Shown here: one piece after another, positions 43,062 to 51,799 of the stretch
Layout: the number at the start of each line of letters is the position of its first letter
Position numbering within the stretch: the first letter of the stretch is position 1
DNA from: an uncultured Prevotella sp.
GTDB taxonomy: Bacteria; Bacteroidota; Bacteroidia; Bacteroidales; Bacteroidaceae
DNA: 64,000 nt
Direction of reading: 5' to 3'
NCBI GenBank assembly: GCA_946402275.1
Contig: CAMIVY010000003.1
Span: forward strand, 62,001-126,000
The notes under the pieces: generated by a model
Told to the model about the DNA's origin: nothing
Databases searched by the model: none
The model's input: the letters and a program-made list of their open reading frames with translations, nothing else
Position numbers and translations under genes: made by a program

Positions 43062-44528
43062 ATGATTGCTGACGAACTGAAATATCGCATCAGGAGTGTT
43101 TTTGGCTTCACGCCCACTATAGAGCAGGAGCGTGCCATAGAGGTCTTTACCCAGTTTATGACGGACCGGCATGAGCAGGCTCTGATGATTCTGCGAGGCT
43201 CTGCCGGTACGGGTAAGACCACGTTGGCAGCGGCTTTGGTGCGGGCACTGTGCTCCCTGCAACAGAAGATAGTGCTGCTGGCTCCTACGGGTCGTGCCGC
43301 CAAGGTCTTTTCCCTTTATGCCGGTCACCCCGCCTATACCATCCATCGTCGCATCTATCGCCAGAAGTCGCTGGAGGGTTCGTTCAACCTCAACTACAAC
43401 AACCTGCAGGACACGCTGTTCATCATAGACGAGGCCTCGATGATAGCCAATGCCACGAGTTTCAGCGATACGCCGTTTGCCAACGGACAATTGCTCGACG
43501 ACCTCATCCAGTTTGTTTATCGCTCGGCCGAAGGACGCTTGCTACCAGAGGGACGCAAGAATGGGCGTAATTGCAGGATGATGTTCATTGGCGACACCGC
43601 TCAGCTGCCTCCTGTTGGCGAGGAGGAGAGTCCCGCCCTGCAGTCGGACGTGATGCGAAGCTATGGGTTGCACGTTCACGAGTGCGACTTGAACGAGGTG
43701 CTCAGGCAGAGTCAGGAGTCGGGCATTCTTTGGAACGCCACAGCGGTCAGAAGGTTGATGGAAGACGGCAGGTTTGAGTTGCCCAAGGTGAGGTTCGAGG
43801 GTTTCAGCGACATCCATACTGTTCCGGGAGACGAGCTTATCGAAGAACTGGCAAGCAGCTACAGCCATGTAGGTATGGACGAGACAATGGTTATCACCCG
43901 TTCCAACAAGCGTGCCAACATCTACAACCAAGGCATCCGCAACATGGTATTAGGTCGTGAGGACGAGCTGTGCAGCGGCGACCTGCTCATGATTGTCAAG
44001 AACAACTATTACTGGACGCGTGGCGAGGAAAGCAACCCTGACAGCACAGCCCCCGGATTCCTGGCGAATGGCGACCGTGCGATAGTTCGTAGGGTGCGCC
44101 GTGTGGAGGAACTTTATGGCTTCCAGTTTGCGGAAGTCACCATGACCTTTCCCGACTACGACAACTACGAGCTGACGGCTACCGTATTGCTCGACACGCT
44201 GACCTCGGAAGCCCCTGCCCTCACCCGCGAGCAGCAGACGGCATTATACAATCAGGTGATGGCCGACTATGCGGACATTCCCCTGAAGCCGGACCGTCTG
44301 AAAAAGCTCCGCGAAGACAAATACTACAATGCCCTACAGATTAAGTTCGGCTATGCTGCCACCTGCCACAAAGCGCAGGGCGGGCAGTGGGCGCACGTCT
44401 ATGTAGATCAGGGATATATGACCGACGATATGCTCTCAGTAGATTATATCCATTGGCTCTACACTGCTTTCACGCGAGCTACCGAACAGCTCTACCTGGT
44501 GAACTGGCCCAAGGCGCAAATAAAGTAA
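43062..44528 (+). CDS. SF1B DNA helicase (RecD/Dda/Pif1-like ATPase)
   Basis: A 488-residue superfamily 1B helicase. Walker A is GSAGTGKTT (about 46-54), motif Ia LLAPTGRAAK, Walker B FIIDEASM, motif III MFIGDTAQLPPVG, and the C-terminal motifs KFGYAATCHKAQGGQW and LYTAFTRATEQLYLV. Length and motif order fit stand-alone RecD-like or Dda-like helicases that move 5' to 3' on single-stranded DNA. No recB or recC is nearby, so it acts alone. The gap upstream is full of structured and G-quadruplex-forming DNA. The stop codon lies in a heptamer run. Confidence 0.9.
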   Translation: MIADELKYRIRSVFGFTPTIEQERAIEVFTQFMTDRHEQALMILRGSAGTGKTTLAAALVRALCSLQQKIVLLAPTGRAAKVFSLYAGHPAYTIHRRIYRQKSLEGSFNLNYNNLQDTLFIIDEASMIANATSFSDTPFANGQLLDDLIQFVYRSAEGRLLPEGRKNGRNCRMMFIGDTAQLPPVGEEESPALQSDVMRSYGLHVHECDLNEVLRQSQESGILWNATAVRRLMEDGRFELPKVRFEGFSDIHTVPGDELIEELASSYSHVGMDETMVITRSNKRANIYNQGIRNMVLGREDELCSGDLLMIVKNNYYWTRGEESNPDSTAPGFLANGDRAIVRRVRRVEELYGFQFAEVTMTFPDYDNYELTATVLLDTLTSEAPALTREQQTALYNQVMADYADIPLKPDRLKKLREDKYYNALQIKFGYAATCHKAQGGQWAHVYVDQGYMTDDMLSVDYIHWLYTAFTRATEQLYLVNWPKAQIK

Positions 44529-44550
44529 AAGTGAAAAGTGAAAAATGAAA
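44524..44550 (+). repeat. Heptamer run between helicase and CE7 esterase genes
   Basis: AGTGAAA, AGTGAAA and AATGAAA follow a partial unit that holds the helicase stop codon. The whole gap between the convergent genes is 34 bases, and the nearby ATTCACT gives a possible hairpin with these units. Confidence 0.65.
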
Positions 44551-44562
44551 AGTGCTGACGAT

Positions 44563-45873
44563 TCACTTCAGGTGCTTGCGCATCCATTCCATCTGTCCTC
44601 GGTCTGTAGCATCACTTGTCCAATGCTCATTGATGGGAGTCAGCAGACTCTCCTTCGGACAGTTCAGCACATTCCATACGGCATATGAAGTGGTGGGAGG
44701 ACAGGTGTTGTCGTTATAGCCCCACGTCATATAAACGGGTACCTTGATATGACGGGCGAAATTGACCACATCATAGTAAGGCAACGTCTTCATGCAAGCC
44801 TCGCTATACGCCCCACTCTCTTTCTTGAAATGCGGATAGCCACTGGTAAGGTCGGCAGACCCGGCTGCCATATCGCTCAATGCCGGATGGTTAGCCACAC
44901 AGAGCGTCACACGCGGATCGAGGGCAGTGCCTATCAATGCCAGCGCACCACCTTGGCTGCCTCCTTGCATGATAACGTTCTTGCCGTCCCACTCAGGCAG
45001 CTGTGTCAGCAGGTCGATGCAGCGCACCAGTCCCAGATAGACATGCTTCATGTAATACAGGTTCCGGTCCTCCAGTCCCTGACGCAGATAGGCATTCCCC
45101 TTGTTATCGAAGGCTGCACGGATCTCAGCAAACACCTCCTCGCTCAATGTCGGGTTCAGTCCGTGAATGTCCAACGCCATGCGGATAAACCCGTTCTCGG
45201 GATAGAAACGGCGCGTGGTGGCATCCCTGATAGGCTTCACACCGGCTCCCGGAGGTGTCAGCACGACAGGGCATGAGCCTGGCTTGGCACCCTTGGGCAT
45301 CAGCAGATAGGCATAGAAAGCATGGCGCTCACGGTCCAGATCTATCTTCAGGCGCCAGGCATCTACCTTCGCATTCGACATCTCCTTCACATACTCCTTC
45401 GTATAGCTCATCGGGAAAGCCTTCGCCTCCTTCAGGTTCTCCTGCCAGAACGCCCAGAAATCCTTGGGTTCCTGAGTAAACGGCACAATCTTGTCGGCAG
45501 AGAAACCTACCTTCACGTGGTGCTCATAGGTCTTGCCGTCCAACTTCATCTTCAGTCGCAAATCGCGGAAACATGGCTTCTTGGCAGTACCCATACTGAT
45601 CTTTCCCCGTCCGTTCTTCAACGTCAGGGAGCCTTTCTGGTCAGCGGCCAGCAAGTCGGTGCCCACCTCCCACTCTACCACACCGTCGCGCGGCATACCG
45701 TAGAGGTAGAACTGTACTTCCACCGTTGCTTTCTGCCCCACTTCATAGAGCCAGTCGGCATGGTCGGGCACGGTCACCCACAAATAATCACTCCGGTACG
45801 GATAGTTCTCCACAGCCTGCACAGACAGGGCACAGCATACAAATGCCAGATAGAATAAGATTCGTTTCATCAT
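44563..45873 (-). CDS. Secreted acetylxylan esterase, CE7-like
   Basis: A 436-residue exported esterase with signal peptide (about 1-20) and a beta-sandwich domain (about 25-125), followed by an alpha/beta hydrolase of the AXE1/CE7 type. The catalytic triad is readable as Ser306 in GGSQGG, Asp388 in GYNDNT and His417 in NEHW. It should deacetylate xylan fragments or other acetylated sugars. The second Met (45870) is an equally good start. It is divergent from the GH2 gene, so the two may be co-controlled from the 134-base gap. Confidence 0.9.
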   Translation of the reverse strand: MMKRILFYLAFVCCALSVQAVENYPYRSDYLWVTVPDHADWLYEVGQKATVEVQFYLYGMPRDGVVEWEVGTDLLAADQKGSLTLKNGRGKISMGTAKKPCFRDLRLKMKLDGKTYEHHVKVGFSADKIVPFTQEPKDFWAFWQENLKEAKAFPMSYTKEYVKEMSNAKVDAWRLKIDLDRERHAFYAYLLMPKGAKPGSCPVVLTPPGAGVKPIRDATTRRFYPENGFIRMALDIHGLNPTLSEEVFAEIRAAFDNKGNAYLRQGLEDRNLYYMKHVYLGLVRCIDLLTQLPEWDGKNVIMQGGSQGGALALIGTALDPRVTLCVANHPALSDMAAGSADLTSGYPHFKKESGAYSEACMKTLPYYDVVNFARHIKVPVYMTWGYNDNTCPPTTSYAVWNVLNCPKESLLTPINEHWTSDATDRGQMEWMRKHLK

Positions 45874-45905
45874 TTTTTAAGTAGTTTGTTTTGTTACTAT
45901 GGCTG

Positions 45906-45964
45906 CAAAATTACTAATTTTCCTGCATACTTAGTCACATTATTGAAAAAAATGCTTAACTTTG
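45906..45964. promoter_or_regulatory. Divergent -7 boxes for the CE7 and GH2 genes
   Basis: TAATTTTG on the minus strand (45906-45913) faces the esterase gene and TAACTTTG on the plus strand (45957-45964) faces the GH2 gene. Neither has a strong -33 box, which would fit dependence on an activator. Confidence 0.45.
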
Positions 45965-46007
45965 CATGCTTTCAAAACTGTATGCACACGAAACCGTACT
46001 ATTCATT

Positions 46008-47846
46008 ATGAAAAAATTCAGTATTACTATTCTTCTGATGGCTCTGGCCATCGTCGTTCAGGCAAAGCTCATTCCCTTGGTACAAAACATTTCAGCCTAC
46101 GAGAGTCTGTCGCTCAATGGCGCGTGGAACTACATTGTTGACGTGCAGGAAGAAGGCTACTACGACTATCGCATGAACCTTAACCGTTGGGGATTCTTCC
46201 TCAATGCGAAGCCCCAGCGTCCCGAGGACTTGATAGAATACGACTTCGACAAGTCGCCCACCATGCAGATTCCCGGCGACTGGAACACACAGGACAATCG
46301 TCTCTTCTTCTACGAAGGCACGGTATGGTTCAAGACCAGTTTCCAGGCAGTGCCCATGAGCGACTACCGTACCCTGCTCTACTTCGGTGCTGTCAACTAC
46401 GACTGCCACGTGTGGGTAAACGGCAAGGAGGCAGGCCACCACGTAGGCGGTTTCACCCCCTTCAACCTCGACATCACCGACCTGCTCGTCCAGGGCCCGT
46501 CCACGCCCTCTGGTCATCCTGCCCCTGCAGAGAACACCGTCATTGTCAAGGTTGACAACAAACGCCATAAAGACGCGGTGCCCACGCTCATCTTCGACTG
46601 GTGGAACTACGGCGGCATTACCCGCGATGTCAGACTGGTCAAGGTGCCTCCCGTCTATCTGGAAGACTACAGCCTGCAGTTGCAGAAGGCCGACGCCAAG
46701 GCAAAGGTTCGTCAGATCAGCTTTACAGCCCAGTTGAACAAGCAGGAGGCAGGCCACAAGGTGTGCGTCAGTATCCCCGAACTGAAGCTCGAGCAGCAGC
46801 TCACCACCGATGCCGAGGGCAAGGTTAGCGCCACCCTCAAGGTCAATGCCAGGAAGCTGTCGCTGTGGAGCCCTGACAATCCCAAGCGCTACCAGGTGTT
46901 CCTCTCGCTCGACACCGCCAAATACGCCGACGAGATAGGTTTCCGCACCATCGAGACACGCGACAAGCAGATCCTGCTGAACGGCAACCCCATCTTCCTG
47001 AAAGGCATCAGCATCCACGAAGAGAAGCCCAATGGCGGCGGACGAGCCAACTCCGTGGAGGACGCCCGGACCTTGCTGTCATGGGCCAAGGAGTTAGGTT
47101 GCAACTTCGTGCGACTGGCCCACTATCCGCACAACGAGAACATGGTGCGCGAGGCTGAGCGCATGGGCATCCTCGTGTGGTCTGAGATTCCCTGTTACTG
47201 GACTATCGCCTGGAAGGCCCCAGGGACCTACAAGAATGCCGAACAGCAACTGACAGAGATGATACGCCGTGACCACAATCGCGCCAACATCATCATCTGG
47301 AGCATTGCCAACGAGACACCACACTCGCCAGAGCGTGATGCCTTCTTGGGAAATTTGGCGAAACATGCCCGTGAACTTGACAACACCCGCCTTATCTCAA
47401 TGGCAATGGAAGTGACGGGGGCCTCGAACTATGTGAATCGCCTGAACGACAACATGAACGAATATGTGGATGTGGTTTCCTTCAATCAATACATCGGATG
47501 GTATCGCGATGTGAACGATGCCGCCATGATGCATTGGGAGATTCCCTACAACAAACCCGTCATCATCAGCGAGTTTGGCGGTGGGGCCAAGGCCGGCTAT
47601 CATGGTGCCAAGAACCAACGCTGGACAGAGGAATTCCAAGAAAACCTCTATCGTGAAAACACCGCCATGCTCGACAAAATAGACGGACTGGCAGGTACCT
47701 CCCCTTGGATTCTGAAGGATTTCCGTTCTCCCCGTCGCGTATTGCCCGGCATTCAGGACTATTACAACAGGAAAGGACTGGTAAGTGACAATGGTGAGAA
47801 GAAGAAAGCTTTTTACGTGCTCAAAGCATGGTACGAAGGGAAATAA
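46008..47846 (+). CDS. Secreted glycoside hydrolase family 2 enzyme, beta-glucuronidase-like
   Basis: A 612-residue exported enzyme: signal peptide (1-19), sugar-binding sandwich (about 30-210), immunoglobulin-like domain (about 215-318) and catalytic barrel (about 320-605). The acid/base is Glu436 in SIANETP and the nucleophile Glu522 in IISEFGG. Asn587-Arg588-Lys589 forms the NxK motif that recognises the glucuronate carboxyl group in bacterial beta-glucuronidases, and SPWILKDFRSPRR is also typical of them. beta-Galacturonidase activity is a possible alternative. The start at 46008 is used because it begins the signal peptide. Confidence 0.88.
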   Translation: MKKFSITILLMALAIVVQAKLIPLVQNISAYESLSLNGAWNYIVDVQEEGYYDYRMNLNRWGFFLNAKPQRPEDLIEYDFDKSPTMQIPGDWNTQDNRLFFYEGTVWFKTSFQAVPMSDYRTLLYFGAVNYDCHVWVNGKEAGHHVGGFTPFNLDITDLLVQGPSTPSGHPAPAENTVIVKVDNKRHKDAVPTLIFDWWNYGGITRDVRLVKVPPVYLEDYSLQLQKADAKAKVRQISFTAQLNKQEAGHKVCVSIPELKLEQQLTTDAEGKVSATLKVNARKLSLWSPDNPKRYQVFLSLDTAKYADEIGFRTIETRDKQILLNGNPIFLKGISIHEEKPNGGGRANSVEDARTLLSWAKELGCNFVRLAHYPHNENMVREAERMGILVWSEIPCYWTIAWKAPGTYKNAEQQLTEMIRRDHNRANIIIWSIANETPHSPERDAFLGNLAKHARELDNTRLISMAMEVTGASNYVNRLNDNMNEYVDVVSFNQYIGWYRDVNDAAMMHWEIPYNKPVIISEFGGGAKAGYHGAKNQRWTEEFQENLYRENTAMLDKIDGLAGTSPWILKDFRSPRRVLPGIQDYYNRKGLVSDNGEKKKAFYVLKAWYEGK

Positions 47847-47879
47847 AAAGATTTCAATAGAGAGTATGAAATAGCGGAG

Positions 47880-47914
47880 CGGGTAGGCAATAAACAGGCC
47901 ACCCGTTCGTTATT
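47880..47914 (+). terminator. Possible terminator after the GH2 gene
   Basis: GCGGGTAGGC and GGCCACCCGT form an imperfect stem around AATAAACA, followed by a T-rich stretch. The stem has two mismatches. Confidence 0.35.
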
Positions 47915-47922
47915 ATAAACGT

Positions 47923-49947
47923 ATGCGAAAGATATTTCACCTTCTACTATTATGTCTGATCTCCATATTCTTCATCGGATGTGGAGCCGAGGCGGCTATG
48001 AAGAAAGGTGATAAGTTTTATGCGTTGGGAGAATACTACGATGCTTCCACTCAGTACAGACGAGCCTATTCACAGACGCCTGCCAAGGAGCGAAAGCTAC
48101 GAGGCCAGCGAGCCCTGAAAATGGCAGAGTGCTATAGGCGCATCAACTATACGCAGAAAGCCATTGCGGCCTATAACAATGCCGTTCGCTATAAGCAGAC
48201 AGACTCGATGACCTATCTCTATCTGGCTCAGCAGCTGATGAAGAACGGACAATACAAAGAGGCTGAGAAGCAATTCCTGACAGCACTGGACTCTGCTCCA
48301 GTCTATCAACTGTCTCCCGCTAAGTTACAACTCATCAACACGGGACTCCGCTCTGCCCGGCAAGCCCCACAATGGAAGAAGGACGGTAGTGATTATACCA
48401 TCAAGCGCGAGAATTTCTTCAACTCACGCAGGGCAGACTATTCACCAGTCCTGGGCGGGGAAGACAATGACCGGCTCTACTTCACCTCCACACGCAACCA
48501 GGCGAAAGGCGATGAGCTAAGTGGCATCACTGGAACGAAGAATGCCGACATCTTCTACTCACAGAAAGACGACAAGGGAAAATGGCAACGCCCAGAGGTC
48601 ATTGACACAGAACTGAACTCCGACTATGACGAAGGGGCTTGCTGCCTGTCACCAGACGGACGGACGATGTATCTCACGCAATGTAAGACCGACCCTAACT
48701 ATCCGCGCTATGCCACCATAGCCACCAGCCAGCGGTCGGATGCAGCATGGAGCAAGGCTACCGAACTGCAACTGACACGCGACACGCTGTCCGCCTTTGC
48801 CCATCCTGCCGTTTCTCCTGACGGATTATGGCTTTACTTCGTGAGTGACATGCCCGGCGGTATGGGAGGTTACGACATCTGGCGCGTCCAACTGACAAAC
48901 GGTCAGACTAGTAGCGTGGAGAATTTGGGAGCACCCATCAACACGCCCGGCGACGAGATGTTCCCCACTTTCCGGCCGAATGGCGACCTCTACTTCTCCA
49001 GCAATGGTCATGAGGGAATGGGAGGACTGGACATATACATTGCTCGTCCTACGAGCAATGAAATGAGAAATGAACATTCTCCTTATACCATCAAGCACCC
49101 CGGATTCCCCCTCAACTCGCAGGGTGACGACTTCGGAATGACGTTTGAGGGCATGAAGAACCAAGGCTTCTTCTCGAGCAACAGGGGTGACGGAAAGGGC
49201 TGGGACCATATCTACTCATTCTACAATCCGGAGATTGTCCAGACCGTCAAAGGATGGGTCTATGAACAGGACGGCTATGAACTGACCCAGGCGGTTGTAT
49301 ATATGGTGGGCAATGATGGCACTAACATGAAACTCAGCGTGAAGGGCGACGGATCGTTCACCCAGGAGATTAAAGCCGGCGTTGACTATGTGTTGCTGGG
49401 AACGTGCAAAGGATTCCTGAACCATCAGGAGCACATCAAGGTGGAACCAGTGAAGAAGTCGGAAGAATACGTCTTGCAATTCCCCTTGGCATCCATCACA
49501 GCACCCGTGCTTATCGACAATATTTTCTATGACTTCGACAAGGCTACCCTACGCCCGGAATCCACGGCGGCGCTAGACCAACTGGTGGCGTTGCTGAAGG
49601 AGAATCCTAACGTGACGATAGAGCTGTCGGCACATACCGACTATAAGGGTTCATCGGAATATAACAAACGACTGAGTCAGAGACGTGCCGAGTCGGTAGT
49701 GAAATACCTGACAGAACATGGTATTGAGAACGACCGACTGACTCCTGTCGGATATGGAAAGGAGATGCCTAAAATAATTCGTAAGAAAGTGGCTGAGCGC
49801 TATCCCTTCCTGAAAGAAAACGACGTCCTGACGGAGGAATACGTCAAGACGCTGAAAGACGACGAACAGGAACAGTGTAACCAACTGAACCGTCGTACGG
49901 AGTTCCGTGTGTTACGCACTACTTACGGGCTGTTTCCGAAGAAATAA
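47923..49947 (+). CDS. porE: PorE-like lipoprotein: TPR, beta-propeller, CRD and OmpA domains
   Basis: A 674-residue lipoprotein with lipobox Cys20 (FIGC). Domain order is TPR repeats (about 25-150), PD40-type beta-propeller (about 165-430: SPDGRTMYLT, SPDGLWLYFVSD), a carboxypeptidase-regulatory-like domain (about 440-525) and a C-terminal OmpA peptidoglycan-binding domain (about 528-670: IFYDFDKATLRPES, SQRRAESVVKYL). This order is that of PorE, the type IX secretion system part thought to tie the machine to peptidoglycan. GAAATGA heptamers at 49060-49073 encode part of the loop SNEMRNEH. The last 29 bases overlap the convergent DUF5056-like gene. Confidence 0.82.
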   Translation: MRKIFHLLLLCLISIFFIGCGAEAAMKKGDKFYALGEYYDASTQYRRAYSQTPAKERKLRGQRALKMAECYRRINYTQKAIAAYNNAVRYKQTDSMTYLYLAQQLMKNGQYKEAEKQFLTALDSAPVYQLSPAKLQLINTGLRSARQAPQWKKDGSDYTIKRENFFNSRRADYSPVLGGEDNDRLYFTSTRNQAKGDELSGITGTKNADIFYSQKDDKGKWQRPEVIDTELNSDYDEGACCLSPDGRTMYLTQCKTDPNYPRYATIATSQRSDAAWSKATELQLTRDTLSAFAHPAVSPDGLWLYFVSDMPGGMGGYDIWRVQLTNGQTSSVENLGAPINTPGDEMFPTFRPNGDLYFSSNGHEGMGGLDIYIARPTSNEMRNEHSPYTIKHPGFPLNSQGDDFGMTFEGMKNQGFFSSNRGDGKGWDHIYSFYNPEIVQTVKGWVYEQDGYELTQAVVYMVGNDGTNMKLSVKGDGSFTQEIKAGVDYVLLGTCKGFLNHQEHIKVEPVKKSEEYVLQFPLASITAPVLIDNIFYDFDKATLRPESTAALDQLVALLKENPNVTIELSAHTDYKGSSEYNKRLSQRRAESVVKYLTEHGIENDRLTPVGYGKEMPKIIRKKVAERYPFLKENDVLTEEYVKTLKDDEQEQCNQLNRRTEFRVLRTTYGLFPKK

Positions 49948-50284
49948 TCTCACCAGCACCCACGAACAACAGTCCGAACACCACGCTAAACAGCATCATC
50001 AGGTTGATGCTGAACGACTGTGCAGCTATTGTACGCAGCATGACTTCCAGGTGGACTGCCAACAGCTCCCAGCCACGGAATACCACAAACAATACCACAA
50101 AGACGGAGATGCAGAACACCGTCCACAGACGGGTAATCGTATGAAGCTGGACGGCGGATGCCTGAAGTTTTCCTTCAGTTTCAAGCCGTTGCATCACGCG
50201 CTCGGTGAAGCCATCGTCCTCAACCTTCTGATGAGCCGCCTCGCTGAAAAACTGCCGGAGCAGCTGTTCGTCTTTATCTATCAT
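49919..50284 (-). CDS. Small membrane protein after sigma factor (DUF5056-like, possible anti-sigma)
   Basis: A protein of 121 residues (123 from the earlier ATG at 50290). The N-terminal 45 residues are charged and cytoplasmic (DEQLLRQFF, FTERVMQRLE), followed by two hydrophobic segments (about 58-75 and 92-112). Charged head plus membrane helices directly after a sigma factor gene resembles small anti-sigma factors, and the family appears to be DUF5056. Anti-sigma function is inference. The start overlaps the end of the sigma gene. The end overlaps the PorE-like gene by 29 bases. Confidence 0.7.
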   Translation of the reverse strand: MIDKDEQLLRQFFSEAAHQKVEDDGFTERVMQRLETEGKLQASAVQLHTITRLWTVFCISVFVVLFVVFRGWELLAVHLEVMLRTIAAQSFSINLMMLFSVVFGLLFVGAGEIISSETARK

Positions 50285-50870
50285 ATCCATTCTGTCTTAA
50301 ATAAGTTGCTAATTTTTCTTTGCCACGAGACAGGTGTGACTTCACCGTGCCTTCCTTGAGTCCTGTTATCTTGGCAATGCCTGCTATGTCATAGCCATCG
50401 ATAAGCTGTAGGGTGATACACGTCCGTTCGTCAGGCTTCAGCAATGCCAGGGCAGCATAGAGATCCATTTTAAGTGAAGAGTGAAGAGTGAAGAGTGAAG
50501 AATTTGCTGCCGCCACATTTTCAACGGAGGAAGTATCGGAAGAGAATTGCTCACTGTTCTTTGACCTAAGGGTGCTTAGCGACCCAGGTTTTACCTTTTC
50601 CCTCCTTACGTGGTCGTAGAACACATTGTAGGCAATGCGCATCAGCCACGTCTGGAACGAGGACAGACCGTGGAAGGATCGGATGTTGGTGTAAGCCTTG
50701 ATGAAGGTGTCTTGTGCCAAATCATCGCTCAACTGACTATCTCCCAGCGTCTGGCTCAGGAAGAACCGGCGCACAGGCGACTGGTAACGGCGCACGAGCT
50801 CGTCGAAAGCCCGCCCGTTGCCGAATACCGCCACCTGCGCTACAAGAGAGATGTCAGTTGTCTTTGACAT
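50274..50870 (-). CDS. ECF-type RNA polymerase sigma factor with heptamer tract
   Basis: A 198-residue sigma-70 family protein. Region 2 is seen at about 12-95 (DDLAQDTFIKAYTNIRSF, FQTWLMRIAYNVFYDHVRR) and region 4 at about 138-195 (LKPDERTCITLQLIDGYDIA, LKEGTVKSHLSRGKEKL). The linker between them holds four exact AGTGAAG units (50473-50500) that encode SSLFTLHSSL. The start at 50870 follows the PspC gene by 8 bases; the longer open frame upstream only shadows PspC. It is the fourth gene in a five-gene envelope cluster. Confidence 0.9.
   Translation of the reverse strand: MSKTTDISLVAQVAVFGNGRAFDELVRRYQSPVRRFFLSQTLGDSQLSDDLAQDTFIKAYTNIRSFHGLSSFQTWLMRIAYNVFYDHVRREKVKPGSLSTLRSKNSEQFSSDTSSVENVAAANSSLFTLHSSLKMDLYAALALLKPDERTCITLQLIDGYDIAGIAKITGLKEGTVKSHLSRGKEKLATYLRQNGYDR
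50473..50500 (-). repeat. Four heptamers inside the sigma factor gene
   Basis: Four perfect AGTGAAG units (plus strand) lie between the codons for region 2 and region 4. The total of 28 bases means that gain or loss of one unit would shift the frame and remove region 4. Confidence 0.85.
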
Positions 50871-50878
50871 TTTGACGA

Positions 50879-51079
50879 TTATAAGTTGCTGATAGCGTTC
50901 TTCTCTGGCATGATAATCCACGCTACGATGTAGAAGGGAATACCTGCGAAGGCGGTGAACAGCGTCAATGCTGCATAACCCAAGCGTACTGCTACCGGAT
51001 CGAAATCCATATACTCCGCAAATCCTGCACAAACGCCGCCTAACACGCGGTCATTGCTACGTTCTAATTTCTTAGTCAT
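50879..51079 (-). CDS. PspC domain protein
   Basis: A 66-residue protein consisting of one PspC domain: RVLGGVCAGFAEYMDFDPVAVRLGYAAL, then a hydrophobic segment and IMPEKN. PspC proteins sit in the inner membrane and take part in phage-shock-type envelope stress sensing. In Bacteroidota they often occur with DUF2807 lipoproteins, as here. It overlaps the end of the upstream membrane-protein gene by 8 bases. Confidence 0.9.
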   Translation of the reverse strand: MTKKLERSNDRVLGGVCAGFAEYMDFDPVAVRLGYAALTLFTAFAGIPFYIVAWIIMPEKNAISNL

Positions 51080-51755
51080 AATTATTCTGATTTAATTCGT
51101 TATCTCTACGTTGTTTATTCTGAGCCGTCTTGGAGGCAAACACCTTACCCAGTCCGATGCAGAACACCAATGCACCGATGCCAAAGCCTACCTCACCAGC
51201 AGCGAAGCCCAAGAACACCATCAAGCCCACACCAACAAAGCACTGGCGCATGCCTTTCTGATATTCATCATTGACATCCGTTGGTTGCTCATTTAACAAC
51301 TGGTCGGGAATAGGCTGTCCCTGCTGCATGGCCATCTGTGCCAGACGCATCTTCTCCTTGCGGTTCTTGTTGATGAAATAGAACAGGGCAACGATGATGA
51401 GCACAGGAGCCAGGACGAAGAGGATGAACAGCACGCCCAGCACAAACAACATGCCTGCGAGATCCTTACCATCCATCTGACTGAAGAGACTGCCAACGAT
51501 ACTTTCCAAGTCATCACCATCAACATCGTATGTCGTAGATGTCGTGCTCCAGGGTGATGTACGGGTGGTAACGGTAACCTTTCTCGTCACGGTGGCAGTA
51601 TCCGAACTTGTAGTATCCGAGAATACCTCGGTGCCACCCTGACTGGTAGAATCTACCTGTTCTTTACGGGGTGTATGTCGGTGCTTCTGTCCTGCTGCCT
51701 GCAAGCCCATACTGAGCGTAAGCAGCAATGTCAATGTAAATAATACCTTCTTCAT
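51072..51755 (-). CDS. Exported/membrane protein of the PspC cluster (DUF6249-like)
   Basis: A 227-residue protein with an N-terminal signal sequence (1-20, ending near LQAAG), a Ser/Thr-rich extracytoplasmic stretch (about 25-85), a strong membrane segment (about 100-125), a charged cytoplasmic loop and two more hydrophobic segments (about 170-210). The short charged C-terminus resembles DUF6249 proteins found beside PspC and sigma factor genes. Function is unknown; membrane-stress signalling is inferred from the neighbours. The start at 51755 begins the signal sequence. Confidence 0.72.
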   Translation of the reverse strand: MKKVLFTLTLLLTLSMGLQAAGQKHRHTPRKEQVDSTSQGGTEVFSDTTSSDTATVTRKVTVTTRTSPWSTTSTTYDVDGDDLESIVGSLFSQMDGKDLAGMLFVLGVLFILFVLAPVLIIVALFYFINKNRKEKMRLAQMAMQQGQPIPDQLLNEQPTDVNDEYQKGMRQCFVGVGLMVFLGFAAGEVGFGIGALVFCIGLGKVFASKTAQNKQRRDNELNQNNYD

Positions 51756-51799
51756 ACTCAATTCTATCATTTATGTTAGTTAGTTTGTTTGTTTTGTTT

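Noticed and set aside
46092..47018. 308-codon open frame opposite the GH2 gene
   Set aside because: Shadow frame caused by C-rich codons in the real gene; no domain or promoter.
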